Positions 52,891 to 61,660 are shown, numbered from the stretch's first letter. The stretch is 64,000 nt of DNA from an uncultured Clostridium sp. (GCA_937927335.1 CALBDU010000043.1:45956-109955), one strand, 5' to 3'. A program made the numbers and translations. The notes: a model not told the origin generated them from the sequence alone.

Positions 52891-53757
52891 TTAATACTTT
52901 CCTGCAGCACCTTTTTTTCTTATATAAATAAACCAGTAAACTGCAGCTACGAAAATGCCTCCGCCCACAATATTGCCCAGAGTCACGGGCACCAGGTTAT
53001 TTACTGCAAAGGTCCCCCAATTAAGGTGTTGCAGCTTTTCTGCAGTAATTCCAAGGGCTCCTGCAGAATCAGCAAAGATTTTGGTTCCCTTAGCCATAAT
53101 TCCTGCCGGTATATAGTACATATTTGCAACGCTGTGCTCGAAGCCTGAGGTTATAAAAAGCCATATGGGAAAGAAAACAGCCAGAAGCTTTCCCGCCATA
53201 TCCTTTGCACCATAACTCATCCAAACTGCCAGGCATACCAGCCAGTTGCACATTATTCCAAGGTAAAATGCTTCCATGAAGCTAAGTCCTACCTTATAGC
53301 TGGCGATCTTTATTGTAATTCCTCCAAGAAGCCCGCCGCTGCTGCTGAACAGGCCTGACATATTCATCATATATGCTATAAACACTGCTCCTGCAAAATT
53401 CCCTGCATATACAACCACCCAGTTAATTAGCATTGATGATATGGTGACCTTTTTTTCCATCACTGCTGCAATTATCATAGTGTTTCCCGTAAAAAGTTCA
53501 CCGCCGGCTATGAGCACCAGCATTAGTCCGGTACCAAATATGGCACCAGCCAGAACCTTGCCAAGGCCATAAGTTTCAGGCTTTGCAAAAAGGTTATATG
53601 CTGCCATGTTTGAGCCCTCTGCTGCAAAAGCTATAAAGGCTCCTGCCAGAATAGCCAATATAAACATATTCAATAAGCTCTGTCTTGTTTTTTTTACTCC
53701 TGTTTCTATGGTATATTGTGCAATTTCAGCCGGGATAAGATGGTTTTTTTCACTCAT
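52891..53757 (-). CDS. Formate/nitrite transporter (FNT) family channel
   Basis: A 288-aa pentameric channel with six membrane segments. Family features are GAFIAFAAEGS near the start, KVLAGAIFGTGLMLVLIAGGELFTGNT with the gating Thr region, NWVVVYAGNFAGAVFIAY and SGFEHSVANMYYIPAGI with the conserved His. GGGGAG precedes the ATG. It lies downstream of folD1 on the same strand with a 20-base gap, so the two form an operon; formate is the likely ligand because Fhs and FolD use formate-derived one-carbon units. Confidence 0.93.
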   Translation of the reverse strand: MSEKNHLIPAEIAQYTIETGVKKTRQSLLNMFILAILAGAFIAFAAEGSNMAAYNLFAKPETYGLGKVLAGAIFGTGLMLVLIAGGELFTGNTMIIAAVMEKKVTISSMLINWVVVYAGNFAGAVFIAYMMNMSGLFSSSGGLLGGITIKIASYKVGLSFMEAFYLGIMCNWLVCLAVWMSYGAKDMAGKLLAVFFPIWLFITSGFEHSVANMYYIPAGIMAKGTKIFADSAGALGITAEKLQHLNWGTFAVNNLVPVTLGNIVGGGIFVAAVYWFIYIRKKGAAGKY

Positions 53758-53777
53758 TTCATTCTCCCCTTAAAATA

Positions 53778-54632
53778 TCATATACAGTTTTGCTGCATAC
53801 AGGCTTTCACCACATTTCTGGCTAATATGGAGGTGGTTACCGATCCAACTCCTCCTGGTACCGGAGTAATCATCAATGCTTTTTTAATACAATCTTCGGT
53901 AAGCACATCTCCCCAGAGGTTTCCATTTTTGTCAGTGTTAATACCCACATCTATAACTACAGCTCCTGGCTTAATATAATGAGAATCTATCATTTCAGCT
54001 CTGCCCATAGCCGCCACCAGAATATCTGCTCTGGAGCAAATATCCTTAAGCTTCTCGGTTTTTGAATGACATATGGTAACTGTTGCATTTTCGTTAAGAA
54101 GCAGCATTGACACGGGCTTTCCCACCACCATGGATCGTCCTATAACCACAGCATTTTTTCCCTTTATAGGCACATCATAAAATTTCAGCAGTTCCATTAC
54201 AGCGGAGGGAGTGCAGGGGGGAAAGCCTGTTTGGTCATTTTCCATTACTTTTGCCACATTAACAGGACTAAAGCAATCCACATCCTTTTCAGGAGCAATA
54301 ATATATTTCATTATGCTCTCACTTAACTGCTTTGGCAGCGGCCTGAATACCAAAATGCCATTAACACTTTTATCATTATTGATTTTACCAAGCTCTGATA
54401 TGAAGTCCTCTTGTGATATATTTTCAGCATATTCTTTAATCTCGGCAATAATGCCTATAGATTGGCATCTTTTAACAGCACCTTTTTCATAGGCCAGATC
54501 GTTAGACTTGCCTCCTGCTCTGACTATAATGAGTTTAGGGCTGATACCTTTGCTTTTAATTATATCAACTTTCTTTTTCAACTCTGAAGTAATGGCATCC
54601 GCCACCAATTTTCCTATCATAAGCTGTCCCAT
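53778..54632 (-). CDS. folD: Methylenetetrahydrofolate dehydrogenase (FolD), copy 1
   Basis: A 284-aa FolD, about the normal length. Blocks seen are GILVFRPLPKQL, DVDCFSPVN, TGFPPCTPSA, the NADP loop VIGRSMVVGKP, and the C-terminal TPVPGGVGSVTTSILA. In the N-terminal active site the YxxxK pattern is not kept: the tyrosine block reads AYEKGAVKR, so the normal Lys position is Ala. Start ATG 54632 has AAGGAG; a TTG two codons earlier is less likely. It pairs with the FNT channel. A near-identical copy lies at 61661-62518. Confidence 0.92.
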   Translation of the reverse strand: MGQLMIGKLVADAITSELKKKVDIIKSKGISPKLIIVRAGGKSNDLAYEKGAVKRCQSIGIIAEIKEYAENISQEDFISELGKINNDKSVNGILVFRPLPKQLSESIMKYIIAPEKDVDCFSPVNVAKVMENDQTGFPPCTPSAVMELLKFYDVPIKGKNAVVIGRSMVVGKPVSMLLLNENATVTICHSKTEKLKDICSRADILVAAMGRAEMIDSHYIKPGAVVIDVGINTDKNGNLWGDVLTEDCIKKALMITPVPGGVGSVTTSILARNVVKACMQQNCI

Positions 54633-54747
54633 AATCAATCTCCTTTATAACAGACCTGGCATTTTAACTGTTTTCTTAAAATTATTATTACATAATGCAT
54701 TATTTATTTATATCAATTATATTGACTTAATTTTGAACAAGTTTGAA

Positions 54748-54783
54748 CAAAAAAACACAGCCAGAGTTATCTCTGACTGTGTT
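54748..54783 (-). terminator. Terminator after alr
   Basis: On the minus strand ACACAGTCAGAG pairs with CTCTGGCTGTGT around ATAA, followed by a T-run. Confidence 0.8.
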
Positions 54784-54788
54784 GCTGT

Positions 54789-55949
54789 TTATATAAAATT
54801 CCTAACCTTTACTACCTTGCCATCCTTTAGGTATACCCTTGGTACCCTCTTTCCAGGCATGCAAACAACTTCATTCTTAATGGTTCCAAGACATGCTGCC
54901 ATATCATCTGCATCAAACTTCAGATCACCCTGGCTTCCCATAAGAATTACATCATCACCAATTTTAACATCGCCAATGTCTGTCAGGTCTATCATGCACT
55001 GGTCCATACATATGTTTCCTACTACAGGTGCGAACTTTCCATTTATAATTACCTTGGCTTTTCCGGAAAGCATTCTGGTATATCCATCTGCATAGCCTAT
55101 ACCTAAGGTCCCTATTATGCTCTTTCTTTCAGTTTTGAACTTTCTTCCGTAGCCGATATATTGTCCTGCCTCCAATGTCTTTATATGGAGAATGCTTGCC
55201 TTCCAGGTCATGGCTGGTTTTACCTTCAAAATGCTGTGATCCTGCTCCTCTGAGGAATAATAACCGTATAGAATAATTCCAGGCCTTACACCATCCAGGT
55301 GAGTATTCTGAAGATCAGTTATAGCTGCACTGTTAGCAATATTCTTTAATTTGATATGTAGTCCCTTTTCTTCAATCTTGCTAATAAACCAGTTGTATTT
55401 CTCAAACTGCAGCTTTGAATATTCTTTGTCAGCCTCATCAGAGGTACTGAAATGAGAGAATATTCCTTGGATTTCTATGTTATCCAGTTTGCTTATGGCC
55501 ACTGCCTCATTAACACTTTCTTCAGTGGGCAGGAATCCTATTCTTCCCATTCCGGAATCTACTGCCAAATGGATTTTAGCAATTTTACCCTTGCTTTTTG
55601 CAAATTCTGCAAATTCTTTAGCATAATCATAACTAAACACTACTGGTTCCAGATCATATTCAACCAAATCACCAAACAATGAGGGAGGTGTAACTCCTAA
55701 AACATTTATCTGACAGGTTAAACCTGACTTTCTTAGCTCCACTCCTTCTGTAGAAACTGCTACAGCTAATCTGGTTGCACCGTTTTCAAGCAGCACTGGT
55801 GCCACATCCACTGCACCATGACCATAGCAATCGGCCTTTACTATACCAAAAATTTCCTTCGACTTTGCCAGTGCCCTGATATTTCGCATGTTTTCTGCGA
55901 TAATATCAAGATCAACCTCCAGCCAAACAGGTCTGTGATTTGTAAACAT
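54789..55949 (-). CDS. alr: Alanine racemase
   Basis: Fold-III PLP racemase that supplies D-alanine for peptidoglycan. In 386 aa the PLP lysine is K38 in FGIVKADCYGHGA, a slight variant of the usual VKANAYGHG. Others: LAVDSGMGRIGFL, IFSHFSTSDEAD, SAAITDLQ, VRPGIILYGYY, and GYADGY near the C-terminal domain, with the MCMDQCMIDLT-type block (GNICMDQCMIDLTDI). GGGGG precedes the ATG. Single gene with its own terminator. A spore-coat alanine racemase role is also possible in spore formers. Confidence 0.95.
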   Translation of the reverse strand: MFTNHRPVWLEVDLDIIAENMRNIRALAKSKEIFGIVKADCYGHGAVDVAPVLLENGATRLAVAVSTEGVELRKSGLTCQINVLGVTPPSLFGDLVEYDLEPVVFSYDYAKEFAEFAKSKGKIAKIHLAVDSGMGRIGFLPTEESVNEAVAISKLDNIEIQGIFSHFSTSDEADKEYSKLQFEKYNWFISKIEEKGLHIKLKNIANSAAITDLQNTHLDGVRPGIILYGYYSSEEQDHSILKVKPAMTWKASILHIKTLEAGQYIGYGRKFKTERKSIIGTLGIGYADGYTRMLSGKAKVIINGKFAPVVGNICMDQCMIDLTDIGDVKIGDDVILMGSQGDLKFDADDMAACLGTIKNEVVCMPGKRVPRVYLKDGKVVKVRNFI

Positions 55950-56023
55950 ATAATAACCCCCTAAAAATTATTTATCTATTTTATAAAAATTGATGGTTGT
56001 ACAAGCAACAATTTCATTATAAA

Positions 56024-56719
56024 CTAATTTTCAGTATTTTTAAACACGTTTGGGGTAACACCAGTATTTTTTTTAAATATTTTATAAAAGTAGTTAAGAT
56101 TGTTATATCCCACCTTATATGCTACTTCCTTGATTGATAGATCCGACTCCTTTAAATACTTTACAGCTATTTTTATCCTTCTGTCATTAAGATAAGTTAT
56201 GAAGCTAGTATTGCAATACTTTTTAAACATCCTTGCAATATAGCTTGGACTAGTATGAAATTTTTCAGCACAATCCTTCAATTCAATATTTTCATAATAA
56301 CTGCTATTGATATATTCAAGGATCTCATTAAATATTTTATTATCGAAATGTTTATATCCCAAAGCCCTCTCAGCAGTTTCGAGAAACAGTTCAGGCTCAA
56401 TAGGCTTCAGCAGAATATCCTTGGCTCCAAGCCTTAAAGACGCCTGGGCGTATTCAAAATAGCCATAGGCAGTAATAACAATAAAGCTTATATTGCTGCT
56501 GAAAGCTCTTATTCTTTCCATTACCTCCAAACCATCCATTACCGGCATCATGATGTCAACAAAAACCATATCCGGCTTAAGCCTTGTTATAATCTCCACC
56601 GCTTCATCCCCGGAAGAAGCCTGTCCAATTACTTCTATGGGAAGCTCATATCTTTTAATAAGGTACTTAATGAGGTCAATGGATAATTCCTCATCATCGA
56701 CGATAACTGCCCTTCTCAT
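56024..56719 (-). CDS. YesN/AraC-type response regulator
   Basis: A 231-aa regulator. Receiver domain (1-115) with AVIVDDEEL, phospho-Asp in MVFVDIMMPVMDG and Lys in DILLKPIEP. The C-terminal AraC-type DNA-binding domain (about 130-231) carries two helix-turn-helices (LKDCAEKFHTSPSYIARMFKKY and IKEVAYKVGYNNLNYFYKIFKK). It follows the kinase gene by 10 bases as a cognate pair. Target genes not evident; the folD-FNT and folate genes nearby are candidates. Confidence 0.93.
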   Translation of the reverse strand: MRRAVIVDDEELSIDLIKYLIKRYELPIEVIGQASSGDEAVEIITRLKPDMVFVDIMMPVMDGLEVMERIRAFSSNISFIVITAYGYFEYAQASLRLGAKDILLKPIEPELFLETAERALGYKHFDNKIFNEILEYINSSYYENIELKDCAEKFHTSPSYIARMFKKYCNTSFITYLNDRRIKIAVKYLKESDLSIKEVAYKVGYNNLNYFYKIFKKNTGVTPNVFKNTEN

Positions 56720-56729
56720 ATTACCTCCA

Positions 56730-58244
56730 TCAATTTTGAACCAGAAATTCAGGAATAACCAGCTTTACAGCGGTTCCGTTCCCTGGCTTGCTATCTATAA
56801 TCAGATTAAACTTATCTCCGTAAAACAGCTTTAACTTTGAAAACACCATCATAAGGCCTCTAAGCTCATATTTTTCATAATCATGTATTTTACTCCTAAG
56901 GAGGCTTAACTCCTGTGGGTTCATGCCCCGCCCATTATCAACGATCCGTATCACCACATTTTTATTGTCCATAACAGCTTTAATTTCAACCTTCATTCCG
57001 AATTTCATATCCTTAAAGCCATGAACAAAGCAATTTTCCACTATGGGCTGCAGGCAGTTGAATGGGATATTGCTGTCATAAACTTCGGGAGATACCTCCA
57101 TATCTATCCTGAGCCTTTCTCCATATCTCAATTTTTGAAGGCTGGTGTAATTCTGAATATATTGAAGTTCGTTCTTCATTTGCACAAATTGACTTTCAGT
57201 AGTGGAGGTATATCTGAGCATTTTTGAAATATCAATTATTGACTGGTATGTCTCCACAGCATTTTCCTTTATGGCCATACCTGCCAGTGCATTTAAAGTG
57301 TTAAAAAGAAAGTGATTGTTTATCTGTATGTTCAGCACCTTTTCCCTGGCTGATTTAAGTGTTTCTTCAAGAACCACCTCATTTTTTACTATATCCTGAA
57401 TCAATTCTTCCTTCTGATTGAGCTTTATTTCAGCATCCTTAAAAATATAATAGCTCTGGATAGTTCTGCTTAGCTTTTTAAGCTGCTGCAAAACCGCATT
57501 AACCGTACCCTTTGGAACAATATTTTCATTGTTCAGGTCACTATTATCCGGTAAAGTTTTAATATGACCTCCTTTAATGATTCCAATGGGCTCATTATTA
57601 AGCATTATTGGAGTATTAACCACCGTAAGTCCATGGGGACAAATAAATGCAGAAAGATCTGTATAATGAGGCGGCTTATACTCACCCTTAAGACTGTACA
57701 TTGGGCACTCTTCACCCTCTACAAGGCATTTTGTTCTGCAGAATTTTGGATATTCCTTTCCACCTATAACAAGCTTGCCCTCCATATCAAATATGGATAC
57801 CGGCATATTTAAAGGATTTATAATTGTGTCATATATATGCCGAATTTCATTGTTTAGCCTCATAACTTCGCTTACTGTACCTTCCGAAACCTTTGATGCC
57901 TCATTTATTTCCAATATATCAGGCTCGTACTGTACAGGAATGGCTATAAGCAGGTGCCTTATAGGCTTGTCACCTTGATTTATTGTTTCATGGATTATGC
58001 CTGCTTCCATATGGTATATCTGCCTGGGCTTCATCTCTGAAATCTCATCACCAATAAGCTGTATCCCTTCTCCGGAAAGCACATAAATGAATTGTTCATT
58101 TCCATAATGTATATGCTTGTTCTGCCTTTTGTGAGGAAGAATTGTAGTGATGCCTATGCTCATATTATTAAAGGAGTTGTTAAAATCAGGCTCATATATC
58201 CACTCTATATAACCCCAGTCAAAATACTGCATGTTTTTTTTCAT
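56730..58244 (-). CDS. Cupin-PocR-LytS-type sensor histidine kinase
   Basis: A 504-aa cytoplasmic kinase with three parts and no membrane segment. A cupin (about 30-115: NKHIHYGNEQFIYVLSGEGIQL, YHMEAGIIHET), a PocR domain (about 140-270: FCRTKCLVEGEECPMYS, CPHGLTVVNTPI, IGIIKGGHI), and a His_kinase/HATPase module (about 300-504). The phospho-acceptor block reads QINNHFLFNTLNAL, so the usual Pro after the first Asn is Asn, while the His is kept. The ATP-binding region has VENCFVHGFK and RIVDNGRGMN. GAGAGGTG precedes the ATG. It senses a small intracellular ligand. Confidence 0.91.
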   Translation of the reverse strand: MKKNMQYFDWGYIEWIYEPDFNNSFNNMSIGITTILPHKRQNKHIHYGNEQFIYVLSGEGIQLIGDEISEMKPRQIYHMEAGIIHETINQGDKPIRHLLIAIPVQYEPDILEINEASKVSEGTVSEVMRLNNEIRHIYDTIINPLNMPVSIFDMEGKLVIGGKEYPKFCRTKCLVEGEECPMYSLKGEYKPPHYTDLSAFICPHGLTVVNTPIMLNNEPIGIIKGGHIKTLPDNSDLNNENIVPKGTVNAVLQQLKKLSRTIQSYYIFKDAEIKLNQKEELIQDIVKNEVVLEETLKSAREKVLNIQINNHFLFNTLNALAGMAIKENAVETYQSIIDISKMLRYTSTTESQFVQMKNELQYIQNYTSLQKLRYGERLRIDMEVSPEVYDSNIPFNCLQPIVENCFVHGFKDMKFGMKVEIKAVMDNKNVVIRIVDNGRGMNPQELSLLRSKIHDYEKYELRGLMMVFSKLKLFYGDKFNLIIDSKPGNGTAVKLVIPEFLVQN

Positions 58245-58315
58245 TTCTCACCTCTCCTATCCGTTCCTTAATATGATTATAGCATATATGCTCCCTTAAT
58301 TTATGCAATAAAAAT

Positions 58316-58335
58316 AGGGTGGAATTTTCCACCCT
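58316..58335 (-). terminator. Terminator of the ECF sigma operon
   Basis: On the minus strand AGGGTGGAA and TTCCACCCT arms are followed by TATTTTTATT. The stem overlaps the stop codon of the last gene. Confidence 0.75.
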
Positions 58336-58639
58336 AAATCAAACCGCTGAACTTGGTGATATTTGTTATAACCAATTCCAATCCACCCATACCCATTGCA
58401 AAGAAGGATAGCGCTGCCACCAGCCAAATGGCTCCGGTATCATAAACAATCTTGTCTTCGCGATTAATTACATATGCTATGATTACTTCTATACCAAGCA
58501 AAATCAATATAACCGGCCAGTAGGAAATGACAGTGAGATAGCTGACCCTTGGATATACAAGATGGCATAAAAACATAGCACCGGAAAGTATGAGAATAAT
58601 ACCTGTAGTTAGTGTGCCGACCCTTCTTCCCTTATGCAT
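58334..58639 (-). CDS. LiaI/LiaF-type small membrane protein
   Basis: A 101-aa membrane protein with about four hydrophobic segments (VGTLTTGIILILSGAMFL, VISYWPVILILLGIEVIIAYVI and a C-terminal pair). It resembles the LiaI-LiaF/DUF5668 membrane region found in cell-envelope stress proteins. Start ATG 58639 has GGGAGAG at good spacing; a GTG three codons earlier is too close. It overlaps the preceding gene by 8 bases and ends the sigma-factor operon. Confidence 0.75.
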   Translation of the reverse strand: MHKGRRVGTLTTGIILILSGAMFLCHLVYPRVSYLTVISYWPVILILLGIEVIIAYVINREDKIVYDTGAIWLVAALSFFAMGMGGLELVITNITKFSGLI

Positions 58640-59156
58640 TAGACTCACTCTCCCTTTTTTTGCCCATAATCAGCCTGATGCCTAATGCAATTATAGCTAT
58701 TCCTACGATTATTTGAGGTGACAATCGAATAAAATTATACACAGCATTGTAAACCTCACTGGGAATATATTCTGACACACTCCTTAGCAGGTTATCCATA
58801 AGCAGATACACACCTAGCAGCAGTAGAACTATACCCGAAAGAAGCCTGTGCTTGTTAAATAATTCTCCGTCAAGTCTCAGAAGCCTATCCATGGAAAATA
58901 AGTAATTATCCTCCATGGCTGTAAATTCTTCATCCGAAGAAAATCGTTTGTTCAGGCAGTCAAAGAATGCATAAAACCAGATTAAAGGGAGTATAAACAA
59001 TAACGGACCAAGGGAGAGCCAGGAAGACAGAAATACCAATATTAAAAATGCAGTCATCAGTGACAGCCCTGTTTTCATAAAGCCCATATACATATGCCCT
59101 GCACCTGGCATAAGTGAAAAACACATGGTTAAAAATTTACCTCTTTTCTTTCTCAT
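58632..59156 (-). CDS. TM2-like membrane protein
   Basis: A 174-aa membrane protein. N-terminus has SLMPGAGHMYMGFMKTGLSLM, a TM2/DUF5683-like signature where Pro-Gly-Ala-Gly-His precedes a helix. It carries about four to five membrane segments (about 28-60, 100-116, 146-164), and a cytoplasmic spacer (KRFSSDEEFTAMEDN) between. Overlaps genes on both sides (20 bases with anti-sigma, 8 with the LiaI-like gene). Function unknown; probably a target or partner of the sigma unit. Confidence 0.75.
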   Translation of the reverse strand: MRKKRGKFLTMCFSLMPGAGHMYMGFMKTGLSLMTAFLILVFLSSWLSLGPLLFILPLIWFYAFFDCLNKRFSSDEEFTAMEDNYLFSMDRLLRLDGELFNKHRLLSGIVLLLLGVYLLMDNLLRSVSEYIPSEVYNAVYNFIRLSPQIIVGIAIIALGIRLIMGKKRESESNA

Positions 59157-59586
59157 AAAAGACCTCCATTGTAACTATTTTTTGTGAAAATGTGTTTAGT
59201 TTTGTGTTTAAGGAATATACAATTCCTGCATCAGGAGCCTTAAGCTTCAAAACTCCAATATTTGAGCTTAAAAAACTAAAGGAACTGGAAAATACAATAA
59301 ATAGTGATATGCAGGCAGCAGCAGCCACTCTTAAGGAGTAAAATATGAATTCCCTGTGCTTCTTATCACTGTTCCTGATTTTGCATATTGTTTCCTCCTT
59401 AAAGCTTGAGGGAGCTTCTGACAATTCATCCTCCTGGAAGCTATCCGCCAAAGCTCCGGCACATTCTTGGCAAATACAAATATGCATTAGCGCCTGGCTT
59501 AAATACGGTTCTTCCATAGTGCCCTGCTTTATTGATAAAATTGCATTCCATGTTAAATGACCATTCTTATCAAAGCTATTAACCAT
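59137..59586 (-). CDS. Putative anti-sigma factor with HxxxCxxC motif
   Basis: A 149-aa single-pass protein. The cytoplasmic N-terminal part has LMHICICQECAG, giving an HxxxCxxC zinc motif of the ZAS anti-sigma type. One membrane segment follows (about 89-110) and then a short external domain of about 40 residues. The GGAGGAGG site precedes its ATG and it overlaps the sigma-factor gene by 8 bases, the usual order for an ECF sigma factor with its anti-sigma partner. Confidence 0.8.
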   Translation of the reverse strand: MVNSFDKNGHLTWNAILSIKQGTMEEPYLSQALMHICICQECAGALADSFQEDELSEAPSSFKEETICKIRNSDKKHREFIFYSLRVAAAACISLFIVFSSSFSFLSSNIGVLKLKAPDAGIVYSLNTKLNTFSQKIVTMEVFYEKEKR

Positions 59587-60115
59587 TTATATAATCCTCC
59601 TCCCACAAAACCTTCAAAAGTTTTTTTGACCTGTACAGCTGTGTCTGGAGGGTTTTAAGGCTTTGCCCTGTATCCTCCGCTATTTGGGACAGTTTAATAT
59701 TATTACAAAAATAGTTAACCGCCACAGCCCTATAGGGTTCCTTCAATTTTAAGCATAAGCTGTAGACCCTGTCCGAACTTACCTTTTCCATAAAAATTTC
59801 TTCCGGCAGATTATTGCTGTCTTCAATGCACTGGTACTCTTCCGCTGATAAACTCAGGTTATTCCTGGCTGCACTTTTTAAATAATCCCTGCATTTATTT
59901 GCAGCAATGGTGGTTATCCAAGCTTTAAAATTATTTCCATCAAACTTATGGAATTTTTCATAGGCAGTGACAAAGGTCTGCTGGGCCAGCTCTTCTGCAT
60001 CAAAATAATTTTTGGTAAAGGATAAGCAGATGGTTATTACCAATCGCTGATACCGGTTTATATATTCAGCAAATATTTCATTGTCAATAATCATCCCCCC
60101 CTTTTCATCCTTCAT
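59579..60115 (-). CDS. ECF-type RNA polymerase sigma factor
   Basis: A 178-aa sigma-70 group 4 protein. Region 2 spans about 18-85 (FAEYINRYQRLVITICLSF, NYFDAEELAQQTFVTAYEKF, FKAWITTIAANKCRDYLKSA), and region 4 about 118-172 (LKEPYRAVAVNYFCNNIKLSQIAEDTGQSLKTLQTQLYRSKKLL). Start is uncertain: the listed ATG has no clear site, and the next in-frame ATG at 60094 lies directly after a run of G residues. It heads a four-gene overlapping operon. Confidence 0.9.
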   Translation of the reverse strand: MKDEKGGMIIDNEIFAEYINRYQRLVITICLSFTKNYFDAEELAQQTFVTAYEKFHKFDGNNFKAWITTIAANKCRDYLKSAARNNLSLSAEEYQCIEDSNNLPEEIFMEKVSSDRVYSLCLKLKEPYRAVAVNYFCNNIKLSQIAEDTGQSLKTLQTQLYRSKKLLKVLWEEDYING

Positions 60116-60161
60116 TAATATAACGATTTCAATTTATAAAACACTTCAACCTAATAAAAAA

Positions 60162-60185
60162 AGATTCAGTTTTAACACTGAATCT
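60162..60185 (-). terminator. Terminator after the flavin reductase gene
   Basis: On the minus strand AGATTCAGT and ACTGAATCT arms are followed by seven T residues. Confidence 0.8.
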
Positions 60186-60192
60186 CTGTTTT

Positions 60193-60702
60193 TTATTTGC
60201 TCTCCAGGGCTTTTGTAATTTCTGCTATATACATGGTGTGGTAGTCATTTTCAGGATAAAAGCATTTTCCAAATTCAATATCAACAAAGCATTCAGGCTT
60301 AAACTCCTGTGTATAAAGCTTTTTGCAGATAAGCACCAGATCAGCCTCTTCAAAATATGGCGTACCACAGCAGTGCGTCTCCTTGAAGCCGGTCTTTAAG
60401 ATTTTATCCTCATCCCTTCCGGAAACAGAACCCAGATATCCCAGCTCCTTTTTATATTTCTCATCATAAAATGACAGTGAGAATGTATCTGCTGAATCCA
60501 TAAATTCCTTGGTATACCTCTGAGGCCTTATAAATACATATGCAACATTTTTATTCCATATAACTCCAAGGCCACCCCAGGAAGCAGTCATGGTATTTAC
60601 CTTGCCTTCTCTTTCAGCAGTAACCAGCATCCACTGGCTGCCAATCATACTAAAAGGATTTCCTTTTAGCTCTTTTAGGTTTATTTCCTTGAATTCCTTC
60701 AT
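60193..60702 (-). CDS. Flavin reductase-like (FMN-binding) protein
   Basis: A 169-aa member of the flavin reductase/flavoredoxin fold. Visible blocks are NPFSMIGSQWMLVTAEREGKVNTMTASWGGLGVIWNKNVAYVFIRPQRYT split over residues 15-63, DTFSLSFYDEKYKKELGYLG and CGTPYFEEADLVLIC. GGAGG precedes the ATG. It begins 29 bases after folE2, so it may be cotranscribed with it. Electron partner unknown. Confidence 0.85.
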   Translation of the reverse strand: MKEFKEINLKELKGNPFSMIGSQWMLVTAEREGKVNTMTASWGGLGVIWNKNVAYVFIRPQRYTKEFMDSADTFSLSFYDEKYKKELGYLGSVSGRDEDKILKTGFKETHCCGTPYFEEADLVLICKKLYTQEFKPECFVDIEFGKCFYPENDYHTMYIAEITKALESK

Positions 60703-60731
60703 AAAACCATTCCTCCATCTATAATAAAACT

Positions 60732-61508
60732 TTAATCATATTCTTTTTCAGTGTACGCAAATGCATTATGGTTATGGATGCTTTCTATGCTTTCCACATG
60801 GACACTGTACCAGGTTACTCCCTCCAGCCTCTCTAGTCTGATGGATACCTCTCTTACAGCATCCTCAACAAATCTTGGGTTAAGATATGCTTTTTCAGTT
60901 ACAAACTTTTCGTCTTCCCTTTTCAAAAGTGAATATACCGGTGAGCTGGCACTGTCCTCAGCTATCTGCACAAGCTCTTCAATCCATATCAGCCTGTTCA
61001 TCCTTATTCCCATGCTTATCACTGCTCTCTGATTGTGAGCTCCAAATTCGCTTATTTCCTTGGAGCATGGGCATAACGTGCTTACAGGCACATCCACTCT
61101 CATAAGAAAATTGAATTTATCCCCCATTTCAGCTTCAAAGGTACATTCCACATTATTTGGTGATACAATACCTGTTATAGGAGATGGTTTTTTAATAAAG
61201 TAATCAAATTTCACTTTACAATAAGCCATATTGGCTTGCAGTCTGGTTTTAAGCTTTGTTAAAAGACTTTCCAGGTTTTTAGGGTTTATGGAATCCATAG
61301 AATTTGCCATCTCAATGAACCTGCTCATGTGGGTTCCCCGAACATCTGAAGGAAGATCCACAGAAAGCTCCAGGATGCCTACCGTCTGCTGAACTCCCTG
61401 ATTTTTATCCATTACCTTAACAGGCCATTTAAGGTCCTTTATTCCAACCTTTTTTAAGGCAACCTTTCTCTCATCTTTTTGTCCCTGGACATCATTCATA
61501 AATTTCAT
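60732..61508 (-). CDS. folE2: GTP cyclohydrolase FolE2 (type IB)
   Basis: Converts GTP to dihydroneopterin triphosphate, the first step of folate synthesis; FolE2 is the metal-independent-of-zinc form used instead of FolE. In 258 aa it has VQQTVGILELSVDLPSDVRGTHMSRFIEM, the catalytic Cys region STLCPCSKEISEFGAHNQRA and the C-terminal VHVESIESIHNHNAFAY. The ATG at 61508 has GAGGAG well placed; an earlier in-frame start would lie inside the riboswitch. It is controlled by a THF riboswitch. Confidence 0.94.
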   Translation of the reverse strand: MKFMNDVQGQKDERKVALKKVGIKDLKWPVKVMDKNQGVQQTVGILELSVDLPSDVRGTHMSRFIEMANSMDSINPKNLESLLTKLKTRLQANMAYCKVKFDYFIKKPSPITGIVSPNNVECTFEAEMGDKFNFLMRVDVPVSTLCPCSKEISEFGAHNQRAVISMGIRMNRLIWIEELVQIAEDSASSPVYSLLKREDEKFVTEKAYLNPRFVEDAVREVSIRLERLEGVTWYSVHVESIESIHNHNAFAYTEKEYD

Positions 61509-61562
61509 TGAAATATCTCCTCTTCCAATATTATTCCACCTAAAGAGAAAGATATTCTCTTC

Positions 61563-61660
61563 AAGCAGCGGAATGCGGCAGGGCATCGCAAATCAATGAT
61601 TCTTCGTTCAGATGCAACTTCCCGTCATCTGGCACTTAACGCGCCCTGCCTACTCTGCCT
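61563..61660 (-). promoter_or_regulatory. THF riboswitch upstream of folE2
   Basis: On the minus strand GGCAGAGTAGGCAGGGCGCG, then TTAAGTGCC, GGGAAGTTGCATC, ACGAAG, GCGATGCCCTGCC and GCATTCCGCTGC follow the THF-I consensus in order. It starts right after the folD2 stop and ends about 55 bases before the folE2 ATG. Between them GAGAATATCT (61560-61551) can pair with AGATATT next to the ribosome-binding site (61518-61512), pointing to control of translation. Confidence 0.9.
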
